Part shown: positions 36,431-46,456 of the stretch, piece by piece
Layout of the letters: the number at the start of each line of letters is the position of its first letter
How positions within the stretch are numbered: position 1 is the first letter of the stretch
Assembly: GCA_031271265.1 (NCBI GenBank)
Contig: JAISWB010000077.1
Location: forward strand, 1 to 52,011
Length of the DNA stretch: 52,011 bases
Direction: 5' to 3'
DNA from: Desulfovibrio sp.
GTDB lineage: Bacteria > Desulfobacterota > Desulfovibrionia > Desulfovibrionales > Desulfovibrionaceae
The notes under the pieces: model-generated
Database searches by the model: none
Seen by the model: only the letters and a program-made list of their open reading frames with translations
What the model was told of the DNA's origin: nothing
Position numbers and translations under genes: made by a program

Positions 36431-37055
36431 AGATTTATCGAGCACTTCAACATTGATTTTATATATCTCCGGCGGGGTCGGCATGAGCCGGAGTAAGGTC
36501 GATGCGTTCCCGGTCGGCCTTGCGCTTGCTCAGGCTGGCTCTCATCATCATCATCATCATCATCATCATCGGTGATGTACATTTCCAAAATTGAACCGTT
36601 CTATCCGGACAAGCAGCGCTGCCGGGATGCGATTGCGTACGGCAACATTGCGTCAATGTATTCTGCCGCATGCGGCGGTGCGGGCAGGCAATGCAGGGAG
36701 CGCGCCGAATTTCCGCGCTCCCCGGACTCTCGGACACCCGGATAATGACCTGTTGCGTCCTGCATCGCGGCCCAAAAAGTTGTGCAGGGGGCGGGTGTCT
36801 TTTCCGAAGTTTTCGAACGGCCCGTCTGTTGCCGTACAGCGCGTTGCCCTTCGCCCGTCCCATACCCTTGCCTTTGTCCACGATGAAGGTGTACACGCGC
36901 CGGGCGGCGACGGGAGAATCTTTTCCTGTCGGCCCCTTGCCTGGAGCCGGTGACTCTGGTATGAGCAGTCAGCTTCCGGCAGTAAAGTAAACGCTGTGCT
37001 TCAATCCGCAGCCGGCGCACACCGCCGGTTGAGACCCGCCGGGCGGCCGGCATAC
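36431..37055. other. Long intergenic region with trinucleotide repeat
   Basis: No convincing gene. It begins AT-rich, contains a CAT microsatellite at 36543-36569, and then returns to high GC. Both strands have open frames here, but they are driven by the microsatellite or show no recognisable protein pattern. It follows the accessory operon and could be remnant DNA. Confidence 0.55.
36543..36569 (+). repeat. Nine perfect CAT trinucleotides
   Basis: A 27-bp perfect microsatellite. In one plus-strand frame it forms the end of a 30-codon frame (36483-36575), MSRSKVDAFPVGLALAQAGS followed by nine His and Arg. A G-rich but non-canonical ribosome-binding site precedes it. Slippage would change the reading frame only in steps of three. 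Confidence 0.85.
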
Positions 37056-37164
37056 CTCTCCCCTGAAGGGAAAGCCTACCGCAAAGGCGTGCCCGGTGTT
37101 GCGTGTGCCACGCGGGAATTTCTCCTAATGGAAAGGTTTCAGACCATAAAGGAATTTCTGATGA
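37056..37164 (+). repeat. ~110-bp leader element, copy B
   Basis: Second full copy of the element at 31401-31507. It again ends on the start codon of the following gene and provides AAGGAA as the ribosome-binding site. Confidence 0.75.
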
Positions 37165-39026
37165 GTCCAGATGAACCGTCCTGTTCCGTCGCGGCGGCAG
37201 ACGCTCCCGCAGTGTCGAAACCCGCGTCCGCGCCTGCCCCTGAAAGCGCCCCGGAGAATACGCCGGATATCTGTTCGGCGGCAACTTCCGCTACCTCGGA
37301 AAGCCGGGAAGATACTCCTTTTGAAAGCATCCCTGAAAATGCGCCGGATATCTGTCCCGTGACTGCTTCCGCTGCTTGCGCAGGCGGGGAAGACGCCGCT
37401 TCGGAAAGCCGGGAAGGTATCCCTTCTGAAAGTATCCCCGCAGATGCGCGGGAGCCAGGCCCCGCAACCGCGTCCGTCGCTTGTGCAGGCGGGGAAGACC
37501 CCGCCTCGGAAAACCGGGAAGACGCTGCACCGGAAAGCGCCCTGTCGGAGTTCCCGGATGCCTGTCCTGCAGCGGCTGCAAGCGCGGAAGACGCCGAGCC
37601 GTCCTTTGCTGAATTGCTCGCCCGCCAGGAAGACGATGGGGACTCCCGCAACCGTCTTGAACCGGGTCGCCGCGTAAGCGCGCGTGTGGTGGCCGTGACT
37701 GCGGACACCGTTTTCGTCAGTACGGGGTCCAAGGTCGACGGCATCGTAGACCGCGAGGAAATGGAAATAGACGGCGAACTGCGCTGTCAGGTCGGCGACA
37801 TGCTTGACCTTTACGTGATCACCGTCAGCCCCCAAGAAGTGAAACTTTCCCGCATCCTGCGCGGCTCGGGCAGCTTGAGCGCGCTTGATGATGCACGCGA
37901 AGCCGGACTCCCCGTGGAAGGCAAGGTAGTAGGACCGGTCAAGGGGGGCTACGCGGTGGAAGTGATGAAGCGGCGCGCCTTCTGTCCGTTGAGCCAGATG
38001 GATTTGCGCCCGACGGACGACCCTGCGGCGCATACGGGCAAACTCTACGCTTTTCTGATAACACGGCTGGAAAAAGGCGGACGCAACATCGTGCTCTCCC
38101 GCCGCGCCCTTCTGGAACGGGAACAGGCGGAAGCACTGGAATCCCTGCTGACGGAGATGCAGGAGGGCGATGTGCGCGAAGCCGTCGTCACCCGCCTTGC
38201 CCCCTTCGGCGCCTTTCTGGAACTCGCCCCCGGCGTTGAAGGAATGGCCCATATCTCCGAACTGTCGTGGTCCCGCATAGGCCGGTCCGACGAAGCCGTC
38301 GACGTCGGCGACCGCGTGCGCGTCAAGATACTCGGCATCAAAGAAGCGGGGAAAGGGCCGCGTATTTCCCTCTCCCTGCGCCAAGTGACCGGCGACCCCT
38401 GGCAGGACGCGGACGAACGGCTCGCACCCGGTTCCGTCGTCGAGGGTAAGGTGACCCGCACGGCGCCCTTCGGCGCGTTCGTGGAAGTGGCGCCGGGCCT
38501 GGAAGGTTTGGTGCATCTTTCGGAACTTTCCTACGAAAGACGAGTTGCCAAGCCGGAAGAGATTGTGACGGCGGGCGACAGAGTGTCGGTAAAAATCAAG
38601 GAAATTGATGCGGCGAAACGCCGCATTTCCCTCAGTCTGCGCGATGCCGCCGGCGACCCTTGGGTGACCGTGCGCGAAATCCTGCCCCTGGATTCCGACC
38701 TGACGGGCACGGTGGAAAAACGCGCCCCCTTCGGATTTTTCGTGACCCTGTCGCCGGGGATTTCCGGCCTGCTCCCCAATGCGGTTGTTCACGCCTCTCC
38801 GATGCGCAAGAGTTTGGAACGTCTGGCACCCGGCGATGCCGTCAGGGTGCGCGCCAGAGAAATTGATGTGGAGAAACGCCGCATTTCCCTGGTGCCGGCC
38901 GGTGACGCGGAAGAAGCAATCCCGAACAAGGACTGGAAAAAGCATGCGCCCAAGACTCCGCCCGCTCCGGCTACAGGCACCTTGGGCCTTGCTCTGCAGG
39001 CGGCCTTGAAAAAGAAAAAAGCATAG
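37161..39026 (+). CDS. Five-S1-domain RNA-binding protein with acidic N-terminal repeats
   Basis: A 621-residue protein. Residues 1-160 are a low-complexity Glu/Ser/Ala/Pro-rich tail with three imperfect units of about 33 residues (around PENAPDIC, SACAGGED, SVACAGGED). Five S1 domains follow, recognisable by RVSARVVAVTADTVFVSTG, VEGKVVGPVKGGYAVEVM, VTRLAPFGAFLELAPGVEGM, VTRTAPFGAFVEVAPGLEGL and VEKRAPFGFFVTLSPGISGL. The tail is Lys-rich. This resembles ribosomal protein S1 or related regulators. The ATG is placed after AAGGAA of the leader element; an ATG 33 bases upstream is less well supported. Probably binds mRNA or ribosomes. Confidence 0.9.
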   Translation: MSPDEPSCSVAAADAPAVSKPASAPAPESAPENTPDICSAATSATSESREDTPFESIPENAPDICPVTASAACAGGEDAASESREGIPSESIPADAREPGPATASVACAGGEDPASENREDAAPESALSEFPDACPAAAASAEDAEPSFAELLARQEDDGDSRNRLEPGRRVSARVVAVTADTVFVSTGSKVDGIVDREEMEIDGELRCQVGDMLDLYVITVSPQEVKLSRILRGSGSLSALDDAREAGLPVEGKVVGPVKGGYAVEVMKRRAFCPLSQMDLRPTDDPAAHTGKLYAFLITRLEKGGRNIVLSRRALLEREQAEALESLLTEMQEGDVREAVVTRLAPFGAFLELAPGVEGMAHISELSWSRIGRSDEAVDVGDRVRVKILGIKEAGKGPRISLSLRQVTGDPWQDADERLAPGSVVEGKVTRTAPFGAFVEVAPGLEGLVHLSELSYERRVAKPEEIVTAGDRVSVKIKEIDAAKRRISLSLRDAAGDPWVTVREILPLDSDLTGTVEKRAPFGFFVTLSPGISGLLPNAVVHASPMRKSLERLAPGDAVRVRAREIDVEKRRISLVPAGDAEEAIPNKDWKKHAPKTPPAPATGTLGLALQAALKKKKA

Positions 39027-39237
39027 TTTCCTCGAAGTTGTCTGCATAACCGCTCGTCCTGCAGCGTTGGCCCGTCTTGCGTTGATTGTTTCCATAGGTA
39101 AAAGTTCATCAGGCAGCCGGACTGCTTGCGCAGCAGCACGGTCCTGCACTGATTTTTTCAGCAGGCGGAGTTCGCCGGTATGATGTTTCGGCAGGCGCAG
39201 GTTCGACGTATTCACGATTGCAACGTCGGGAAGCGGC

Positions 39238-39855
39238 ATGAGCGAATACAAGACTGAAGTCGAACTTTTTCGGCCGGCGGCAGGGGAATCGCGACAGGTT
39301 GCCATGCGGCCGGGGCAGGCCTATGTGCTCGACTTTGAACCGTACGCGGCGGAGTTCACCCTGGACGGGGCGGATTTGTATCTCAATTTCGACAACGGCG
39401 CAGTCCTGTCGCTGAAAGATTTTATTACCGCCGCAAGCGCAGGAGATTTTACACTCCGGCTTCCGGACGGCGTACAGATATCAGGCAAGGACACTGCGGA
39501 GTCGCTGACCTTTCCCGTGGCGGACTTTCATACCGAGGAGCCGCTGCTCCTGCCTGCGGAGGCTGCGTATACCGGGGAACAGCCGACTGTGCCTGCGGAG
39601 GTCGTGCATACCGGGGAACCGCAGGCCCTGCCGGCGGAGGCCTTGCCTACCGACGGCCTGTTTGCGTCCTTGCGGCCGGAACCGGCCCTTTTCGCCGAAG
39701 CCCGGGCCGCGCCTCCGGCAAGGGGAGAAGAATCCGCAGGCAAGGAAGCGGCACAGGCAACGCCGCCGGCAGAGATACTCCAGGCCGCCTGCGCGCCCGT
39801 GCCCGATTACGGCGAACTCCGCCCCTGGTTTCTCATCTTTCCGGACGTACCGTGA
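39238..39855 (+). CDS. Orphan protein with adhesin prefix-like N-terminal domain
   Basis: A 205-residue protein. Residues 8-85 (VELFRPAAGESRQVAMRPGQ, DGADLYLNFDNGAVLSLKDF) resemble the N-terminal prefix of large type-I-secreted adhesins of the BapA/LapA kind. The remaining part is Pro/Ala/Glu-rich with a repeated LPAE/VPAE-V-HTGE unit. No repeats, RTX or secretion tail follow, so this is only the head of such a protein. A 211-bp gap without features precedes it. Its stop overlaps the GTG of the methyltransferase gene. Confidence 0.7.
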   Translation: MSEYKTEVELFRPAAGESRQVAMRPGQAYVLDFEPYAAEFTLDGADLYLNFDNGAVLSLKDFITAASAGDFTLRLPDGVQISGKDTAESLTFPVADFHTEEPLLLPAEAAYTGEQPTVPAEVVHTGEPQALPAEALPTDGLFASLRPEPALFAEARAAPPARGEESAGKEAAQATPPAEILQAACAPVPDYGELRPWFLIFPDVP

Positions 39856-41333
39856 AAAATGCAAGCCGGGGGAACCGTTCGGCGCGGGATTCGAGCCGAT
39901 TTTTCCGTTTGACCTGCGCGCCCGCGCAGATGCCCGCCGTGGAAGCGCTTTTGCGCGCCCAGGGATTCGTTTTCGACAACGATCCCGTCCATGCCGCCGC
40001 CCGCGTCTTCCTGCATGCCCCTTTCGCCCCCGGCGCAAGCCTCGCCGCACGTTTCGGACTTATCTACCTGCAGGATCGCTCTTCAATGCTGCCGCCCCTC
40101 GCATTGGCCCCGGAGCAAGGGGACTGCGTTCTGGACATGTGCGCGAGTCCGGGCGGGAAAAGCGGCATGCTCGCGCTTGCGGCGGGCAACAGCGGTTTCG
40201 TCGCGGCCAACGAACCCGCTCCTAAACGCCTGTCCGTCCTGCGCGCCAATCTTACCGCGCAAAACCTGCTGTGTTGCGCGACCGCCTCCTGTCCCGGCGA
40301 ACGCTTCCCCATATTCGCGGGCGGCATAGCCCGCATTCTTCTGGATCCCCCGTGCAGCGGATGGGGCACGGCGGAAAAGCACCCCGGCATCACCACGCTC
40401 TGGCGCGGCGACAAAATCCGCCCCCTGCTCGCCCTGCAGCGCAGGCTCCTGACCCGCGCCGCCGAACTGCTTTCTCCCGGCGGACGCCTCGTGTATTCCA
40501 CCTGCACCACCAACAGGGAGGAAAACGAAGAACAACTCCGCTTTGCCTGCGACGAACTCGGCCTTGACTTTCTACCTGCATGCCCTTGCCCGCCGGGGTT
40601 CGCCCTGGATGAGCCGGAACTGCCCCGTTTTGCCGGGGTCTGGAAAGTGCGCGCCCCGCAGGCCGGGAACGCCTGCCTCGGCGGACAGGGTTTTTTCACA
40701 GCCTGTCTCGGCAAAAAGGGAGAGCCGCCGCCGCGCCGCCTCGACGCGGCCCCGTGCTTTGGAGACGTGAAGGCCCGTGTAGGCAGTGCCGTAGACGAAG
40801 CCGGAGGAGCCGGGAATGCCGAGGCCGGGAATGCCGAGGCCGGAAATACAGGGGATGGGAATATCGGGGACGGCGATGCCGGACCGCTTCGCGGCGCGCT
40901 CCCGGCGGGTGCGCGGGTCGTCCCGCGTGAACTGCTTGCCGGGCCGTATGTCAACCCGTTGTTGCTGCCTCCCGGGCAGGTTTTGCTTACGGCGAGGGAA
41001 CTCTATTTTCTCCCGGCGTCCGGGGCAGCACTGTTCCGGAACGAGCTGCCGCCCGGACTGCGCGGTTTTCCGCTGGGTCGGGTCGGAGCCGGGGGAGAAG
41101 CGCGCCTCAACCCGCGCCTGCGCGCCCTTATGCCGTCTCCCGGCGACCTTGCGCGGGCGGGTGTGCCGTACCTGTGTCCGGACAATGTCGGTCCTTTGTC
41201 GGCACTACTGTCCGGACAGGGATTGCGGGTGGTCCCGCACCTCAAGGAAATCGGCCTGTATTTTCGGGATCTCCCCCTTTGCCGGCTGACCGTCAAGGGC
41301 GGCAGGGCGCTCTTGCCTCCCGCGCCGCGCTGA
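39852..41333 (+). CDS. RsmB/RsmF-like rRNA m5C methyltransferase
   Basis: SAM-dependent RNA cytosine methyltransferase, 493 residues. SAM motif I is VLDMCASPGGKSG and the fold continues with FVAANEPAPKR. The catalytic PC motif is LLDPPCSGWGT and the second Cys is in VYSTCTTN. After the catalytic domain comes an odd linker with an AGNAEAGNAEAGNTGDGN-type short repeat, then a C-terminal PUA-like part. The start GTG overlaps the previous stop as GTGA. Probably acts on 16S rRNA; the exact position is unknown. Confidence 0.92.
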   Translation: MKNASRGNRSARDSSRFFRLTCAPAQMPAVEALLRAQGFVFDNDPVHAAARVFLHAPFAPGASLAARFGLIYLQDRSSMLPPLALAPEQGDCVLDMCASPGGKSGMLALAAGNSGFVAANEPAPKRLSVLRANLTAQNLLCCATASCPGERFPIFAGGIARILLDPPCSGWGTAEKHPGITTLWRGDKIRPLLALQRRLLTRAAELLSPGGRLVYSTCTTNREENEEQLRFACDELGLDFLPACPCPPGFALDEPELPRFAGVWKVRAPQAGNACLGGQGFFTACLGKKGEPPPRRLDAAPCFGDVKARVGSAVDEAGGAGNAEAGNAEAGNTGDGNIGDGDAGPLRGALPAGARVVPRELLAGPYVNPLLLPPGQVLLTARELYFLPASGAALFRNELPPGLRGFPLGRVGAGGEARLNPRLRALMPSPGDLARAGVPYLCPDNVGPLSALLSGQGLRVVPHLKEIGLYFRDLPLCRLTVKGGRALLPPAPR

Positions 41334-41360
41334 ACAGGCGAGGCACCGGCTTGTCTGTCG

Positions 41361-41505
41361 GGCAGTGTCGTCACGAAGTGCCTTTTGCCCTCTGTCGTCG
41401 TTGCGCCGGAACCGGCCGAAGGTCATGTACGTCTGTGTATACTCTCTCCGGACGAACTCGGCGCGGCGCGGCAAAGAACAAAATTCATTTTCATGACGCA
41501 CTGTC
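41361..41505. repeat. ~145-bp element with terminal inverted repeats, copy 2
   Basis: Partner of 4926-5071. The ends GGCAGTGTCGTCACGAAG and CGCACTGTC are again inverted relatives. It fills most of the gap before dnaK. A TATACT box lies inside it (41438-41443) without a matching -35. Confidence 0.7.
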
Positions 41506-41644
41506 TATGAAATATCCGCTTTTTACTATTTTTCCTGCCTTTGCCTCTGGACGGGCGAAAAAAAATTCTTATTTTTGCCGAGAATAATGAAAAATAACGG
41601 GGCATGCGCGGCGCGGTTCCCCGTAATCTATGCGAGGAGGCACC

Positions 41645-43561
<1,917 letters not shown>

Positions 43562-43589
43562 ATACTGTTCCGGTGCGGAAGGGCGTCCG

Positions 43590-44345
43590 ATGGAAGGCAG
43601 GCGCGTGTTTCTCTCCCTGTCGGGAGGGGTGGATTCAACAACGCTGTATGCCTTCCTGTCGGCGCAAAAAGCCCTCGTTACGCCGGTATTTTTTCGCTAT
43701 CCCTCCAAACACAACGACATGGAACGGGCGGCCGCCGAGAGAGTGGCCGCCCGTTACTGCAGGAACGCCGGCTCGTATGGCCGGAGCGCGGGCGCGGAGC
43801 CGTGCTGTGCGGAATCTACCCCGACCGGCGCGGAAGAGCGTCGGGATACGTCGCCGGTGCAGGTGGATCTTTCCGAAGTGTTCAGCGGCTTGCGTTCAAG
43901 CCTGTTGCGCGGCGGTCCTCCTTTACCGGAGGGGGAATACAGCGAGGAGAACCTCGGGCAAACCGTCGTGCCGGGGCGCAATACGGTATTCCTGGCCGTT
44001 CTGGCGGCGCGCGCCGAATCGGCTGAAAGCGATAAAAGTTATGTGGCGATCGGTGTTCACGGCGGGGATCACGCCGTCTATCCGGACTGCCGGCCGGAGT
44101 TCATTGAGGCTGCGCGGCGGACCATCCGTTTGTCTTCACAGGGAAAAGTGGAACTGATTGCGCCTTTCGCGGGCATGAGCAAGGCCGAAGTGGTGCGTCT
44201 CGGCCTGGAACTGGGTGTGCCTTACGAGCTGACAAGGTCCTGCTACGCGGGGGGCGCTGCCCCCTGCCGCATCTGCCCGACCTGCCGCGCCAGGGAGGAG
44301 GCCTTTGTTGCCAACGGCGTGATTGACCCGCTGATCCGGAGTTGA
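43590..44345 (+). CDS. queC: 7-cyano-7-deazaguanine synthase (QueC)
   Basis: Makes preQ0 from 7-carboxy-7-deazaguanine with ATP and ammonia, in queuosine synthesis. The 251-residue protein has the PP-loop SGGVDST (11-17), GRNTVFLAVLAARAE, IGVHGGDHAVYPDCRPEF and the zinc site C218-x7-C226-x2-C229-x2-C232 with REEAF after it. An insertion of about 25 residues (GRSAGAEPCCAESTPTGAEE) lies between the first two motifs. It follows dnaK by 28 bp. The gene's 3' end recurs downstream. Confidence 0.95.
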   Translation: MEGRRVFLSLSGGVDSTTLYAFLSAQKALVTPVFFRYPSKHNDMERAAAERVAARYCRNAGSYGRSAGAEPCCAESTPTGAEERRDTSPVQVDLSEVFSGLRSSLLRGGPPLPEGEYSEENLGQTVVPGRNTVFLAVLAARAESAESDKSYVAIGVHGGDHAVYPDCRPEFIEAARRTIRLSSQGKVELIAPFAGMSKAEVVRLGLELGVPYELTRSCYAGGAAPCRICPTCRAREEAFVANGVIDPLIRS

Positions 44346-44425
44346 ACGAGTTGAAGGAGCCGGGGCGCAGCAAGAGGTGCCTGATCCAATGGAGTGATTG
44401 ACCCACCGGTCCGGAGTTGAATAAG
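44316..44425 (+). repeat. queC 3' end and its downstream partial copy
   Basis: Bases 44316-44350 (end of queC, stop, and beyond) recur at 44391-44425 with 29 of 35 positions identical. The copy would encode GVIDPPVRS and a stop, like GVIDPLIRS in the gene. Weak similarity extends further on both sides. The rest of the gap up to 44549 shows nothing else. Confidence 0.75.
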
Positions 44426-44549
44426 CTTGGAAGCACGGCTTGAGGGAGCGGCTCCCAATGTCCTCGGCAGGTCGTCTTGAGCCGGCGTAAGGCCGAAGAT
44501 TTACCGGCATTTTTCGCGGCCGTCGGAACAAGTTCGCTTTGAAATTGTT

Positions 44550-44774
44550 CTATTCCGCGGCATTTGCGGGCGGACGGCAGGGAGCTTCCGCCGCCTCCGG
44601 GCATGTTCCGGCGGTACCGTTTTCCGTTGCGCACTTTCCGGCGGCCTCATGGTCCTTGATTATCCGGTAGGCAATGCCCATGCAGCATTTTGGGGAATAG
44701 TACTCAGGCTTGGCAATGCGCATGGCGGCAATACCGACGGCAAGTATGCCCGCCAGAATCAGAAAAGTCATCAT
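44550..44774 (-). CDS. Small membrane protein with Cys motifs
   Basis: A 74-residue protein. An N-terminal membrane segment (MMTFLILAGILAVGIAAMRI) is followed by PKCCMGIAYRIIKDHEAAG and two further Cys in a Pro/Ala-rich tail. AGGAGG lies upstream. I do not recognise a family. The CC pair and the scattered Cys could bind metal or form disulfides in the periplasm. Confidence 0.75.
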   Translation of the reverse strand: MMTFLILAGILAVGIAAMRIAKPEYYSPKCCMGIAYRIIKDHEAAGKCATENGTAGTCPEAAEAPCRPPANAAE

Positions 44775-44861
44775 AAGGGAACCTCCTGCCGACGGAATTC
44801 CGCTGCCTTACGATGCAGCGTTGTCGGCCGTAAGGGAATATACACTTTTTTCAGCGATTCC

Positions 44862-45155
44862 TCAAAAAATTTTTTTCGCACGCAAGGGGAGGAGTTTGCA
44901 GGCGCCGGAGCTGAAAAGACGAATCAGTCCGGCAAATTCCGGGGTTTTTTCGTGCTTGTGAATGTCCTCTGCGGAAGCCCATTGCGCCGTTACCACAAAA
45001 GAATCGGGATCAGCCAGATTCTGCAGCAGCGCGTAGTTCCTGTTGCCTTCCATTGCCTTGCCGAGCGGAATCAGCGTTTTCATTTTCCGGAGAAATTCGT
45101 CGCGATGTCCGGGCATTATGCGAATATGCGCCGTAACGTGTATGTCCTGCTGCAT
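44862..45155 (-). CDS. Antibiotic-biosynthesis-monooxygenase (ABM) domain protein
   Basis: A 97-residue ferredoxin-like fold protein of the ABM family: VTAHIRIMPGHRDEFLRKMK, GNRNYALLQNLADPDSFVVT and ASAEDIHKHEKTPEFAGL match the family, with the His pair in IHKHEKTPEF. Members include quinol monooxygenases and heme-degrading enzymes; the substrate is unknown. The ATG has AAGGAG upstream. A diverged copy of its 5' end lies 63 bp upstream. Confidence 0.9.
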   Translation of the reverse strand: MQQDIHVTAHIRIMPGHRDEFLRKMKTLIPLGKAMEGNRNYALLQNLADPDSFVVTAQWASAEDIHKHEKTPEFAGLIRLFSSGACKLLPLRAKKIF

Positions 45156-45217
45156 GCCGTACTCCTTGGCCGTTTGCGGGAAACAGCACCGGGGGCCGGA
45201 TCCCGGCAGGCTCCCTC

Positions 45218-45263
45218 GCGAATATGTGCCTTGATATGTATGTCCTGCTGCACGCTGTGCTTC
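45218..45263 (-). repeat. Diverged copy of the ABM gene 5' end
   Basis: Read on the minus strand it gives GTG then QQDIHIKAHIRE, against MQQDIHVTAHIRI in the gene. About 80% identity over the first 38 bases. It is followed by unrelated sequence, so only the first 12 or so codons were copied or survive. Confidence 0.75.
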
Positions 45264-45396
45264 TGCATGTTGTGTTCTTCGCCCGCTTGCCGGATGAAAC
45301 CGGGACGGGGCCTCGTTTGGGTTCCTTATTAGTATATATAACCACGAATCAGCCGTAGACAACGCGTTGCGGAGGATGTGGCCGCGGCGCTGTCGG

Positions 45397-45744
45397 TCAG
45401 CGACCTCTGCCTGAATCGGCCAATGCTGCGGATTCTCTGACTATACGCAATATCGTCTGGCGGGCATGCGGCGTCAGCGGGCGGATAAGTTCGGCCAGTG
45501 TCGCCGCCAGTTCCACCGTATCCGGTTCCGCTTCGCGAAACAGGTCGGCCGGACTGCACTGTAAAATCGCCGCAAAGTCCCGCAATCTGGCCGTCTTGGG
45601 AGAAATGGCCCCCTTTTCCATGCGTGACAGCGCGTTCTGCCCTATGTTCAGGTGTTCCGCCAACTGCTCCTGGGTCATCCCCAGGGAGCGGCGGCGGAGG
45701 GCTATGTTTTCCCCGACCACAAGCGCCATGGATTTTCGGGACAT
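45397..45744 (-). CDS. XRE-family transcriptional regulator
   Basis: A 115-residue protein with a Cro/C1-type helix-turn-helix: GENIALRRRSLGMTQEQLAE followed by HLNIGQNALSRMEKGAISPK (about residues 11-50). The C-terminal part is a short helical domain (ELAATLAELIRPLTPHARQT). GAGAGGAAAG precedes the ATG. An AT-rich gap with several AATT-type motifs lies upstream, between it and a divergent small membrane gene. The regulated genes are unknown; the adjacent ABM and membrane genes are candidates. Confidence 0.92.
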   Translation of the reverse strand: MSRKSMALVVGENIALRRRSLGMTQEQLAEHLNIGQNALSRMEKGAISPKTARLRDFAAILQCSPADLFREAEPDTVELAATLAELIRPLTPHARQTILRIVRESAALADSGRGR

Positions 45745-45993
45745 GCTTTCCTCTCCGTGTATTTATGCAGATATCGCATATTCTCACGATGCGGCAGCCG
45801 AGCTACACAGTATTAGACAATAATTTTATTAATTAAAAATGATATTCGCCCTATAGTGCCGCTCCATGCGCACCGAAAATCGACAAAATGCCTGCGGATA
45901 AAATCAGCATTGCCGGGGGGCGGGATACGGCGGCTTTGCCTGCCGGCACGGAACGTGCTATGCACAGGTCAGGCAACAAGAGGGTGGTGTGCC

Positions 45994-46188
45994 GTGATAT
46001 TCAATGTGCGTTTCGATACCGGGGCGTTGCCGCCCCTGCTGTTTTCCGCGGTCCTGTTCGCCGCGCCCTGGATACTGGACAGTATAGGCCGTCCTCTCGC
46101 CGAGAGCGAGGCGGAAATCATCATGGCCGCGGGCGGACTGGGCTTTCTCTATTCGGCTCTGGCCTTCGTGCAGCGCAAGGACAAATGA
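45994..46188 (+). CDS. Small two-TM membrane protein
   Basis: A 64-residue protein with two membrane segments (LLFSAVLFAAPWIL and IIMAAGGLGFLYSALAFV) and a charged C-terminal tail QRKDK. Start taken as GTG with GAGGGTGG upstream. The frame is open further back but the extra sequence has no protein-like character. Unrecognised family. Confidence 0.7.
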   Translation: MIFNVRFDTGALPPLLFSAVLFAAPWILDSIGRPLAESEAEIIMAAGGLGFLYSALAFVQRKDK

Positions 46189-46456
46189 CAACGCGTGAAG
46201 GACGTCTGCGGGCTTTGCCCGGAGCGGCCCGCGCAGGTTCCGTTACTGCCCGCGCAAGGCTCGCGGAAGGCACAGCCCCGGACGCAGCCCCTGAAGCGGT
46301 CGGGATCAGCTTGATGACAGGCGGTCCCAAAGGTATAAAGCGGCGCGGATCCACAGGCGGCCGGGATCAGCCCGGAGCAGCCCGCAGATGTCCCACGGCG
46401 GGCGTGGTCCCCTGTTGTATTTCTGGAGAAGGCGCCGGGAGGCGCCGCCCTTGTCG

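Noticed and set aside
36268..36896. Minus-strand frames with runs of Asp or Met
   Set aside because: The runs come from the CAT microsatellite read in reverse; the rest has no protein-like pattern or ribosome-binding site.
41506..41644. CIRCE or heat-shock sigma promoter before dnaK
   Set aside because: I looked for TTAGCACTC/GAGTGCTAA and for a sigma-32-type pair and found neither. The short stem present is too weak to call.
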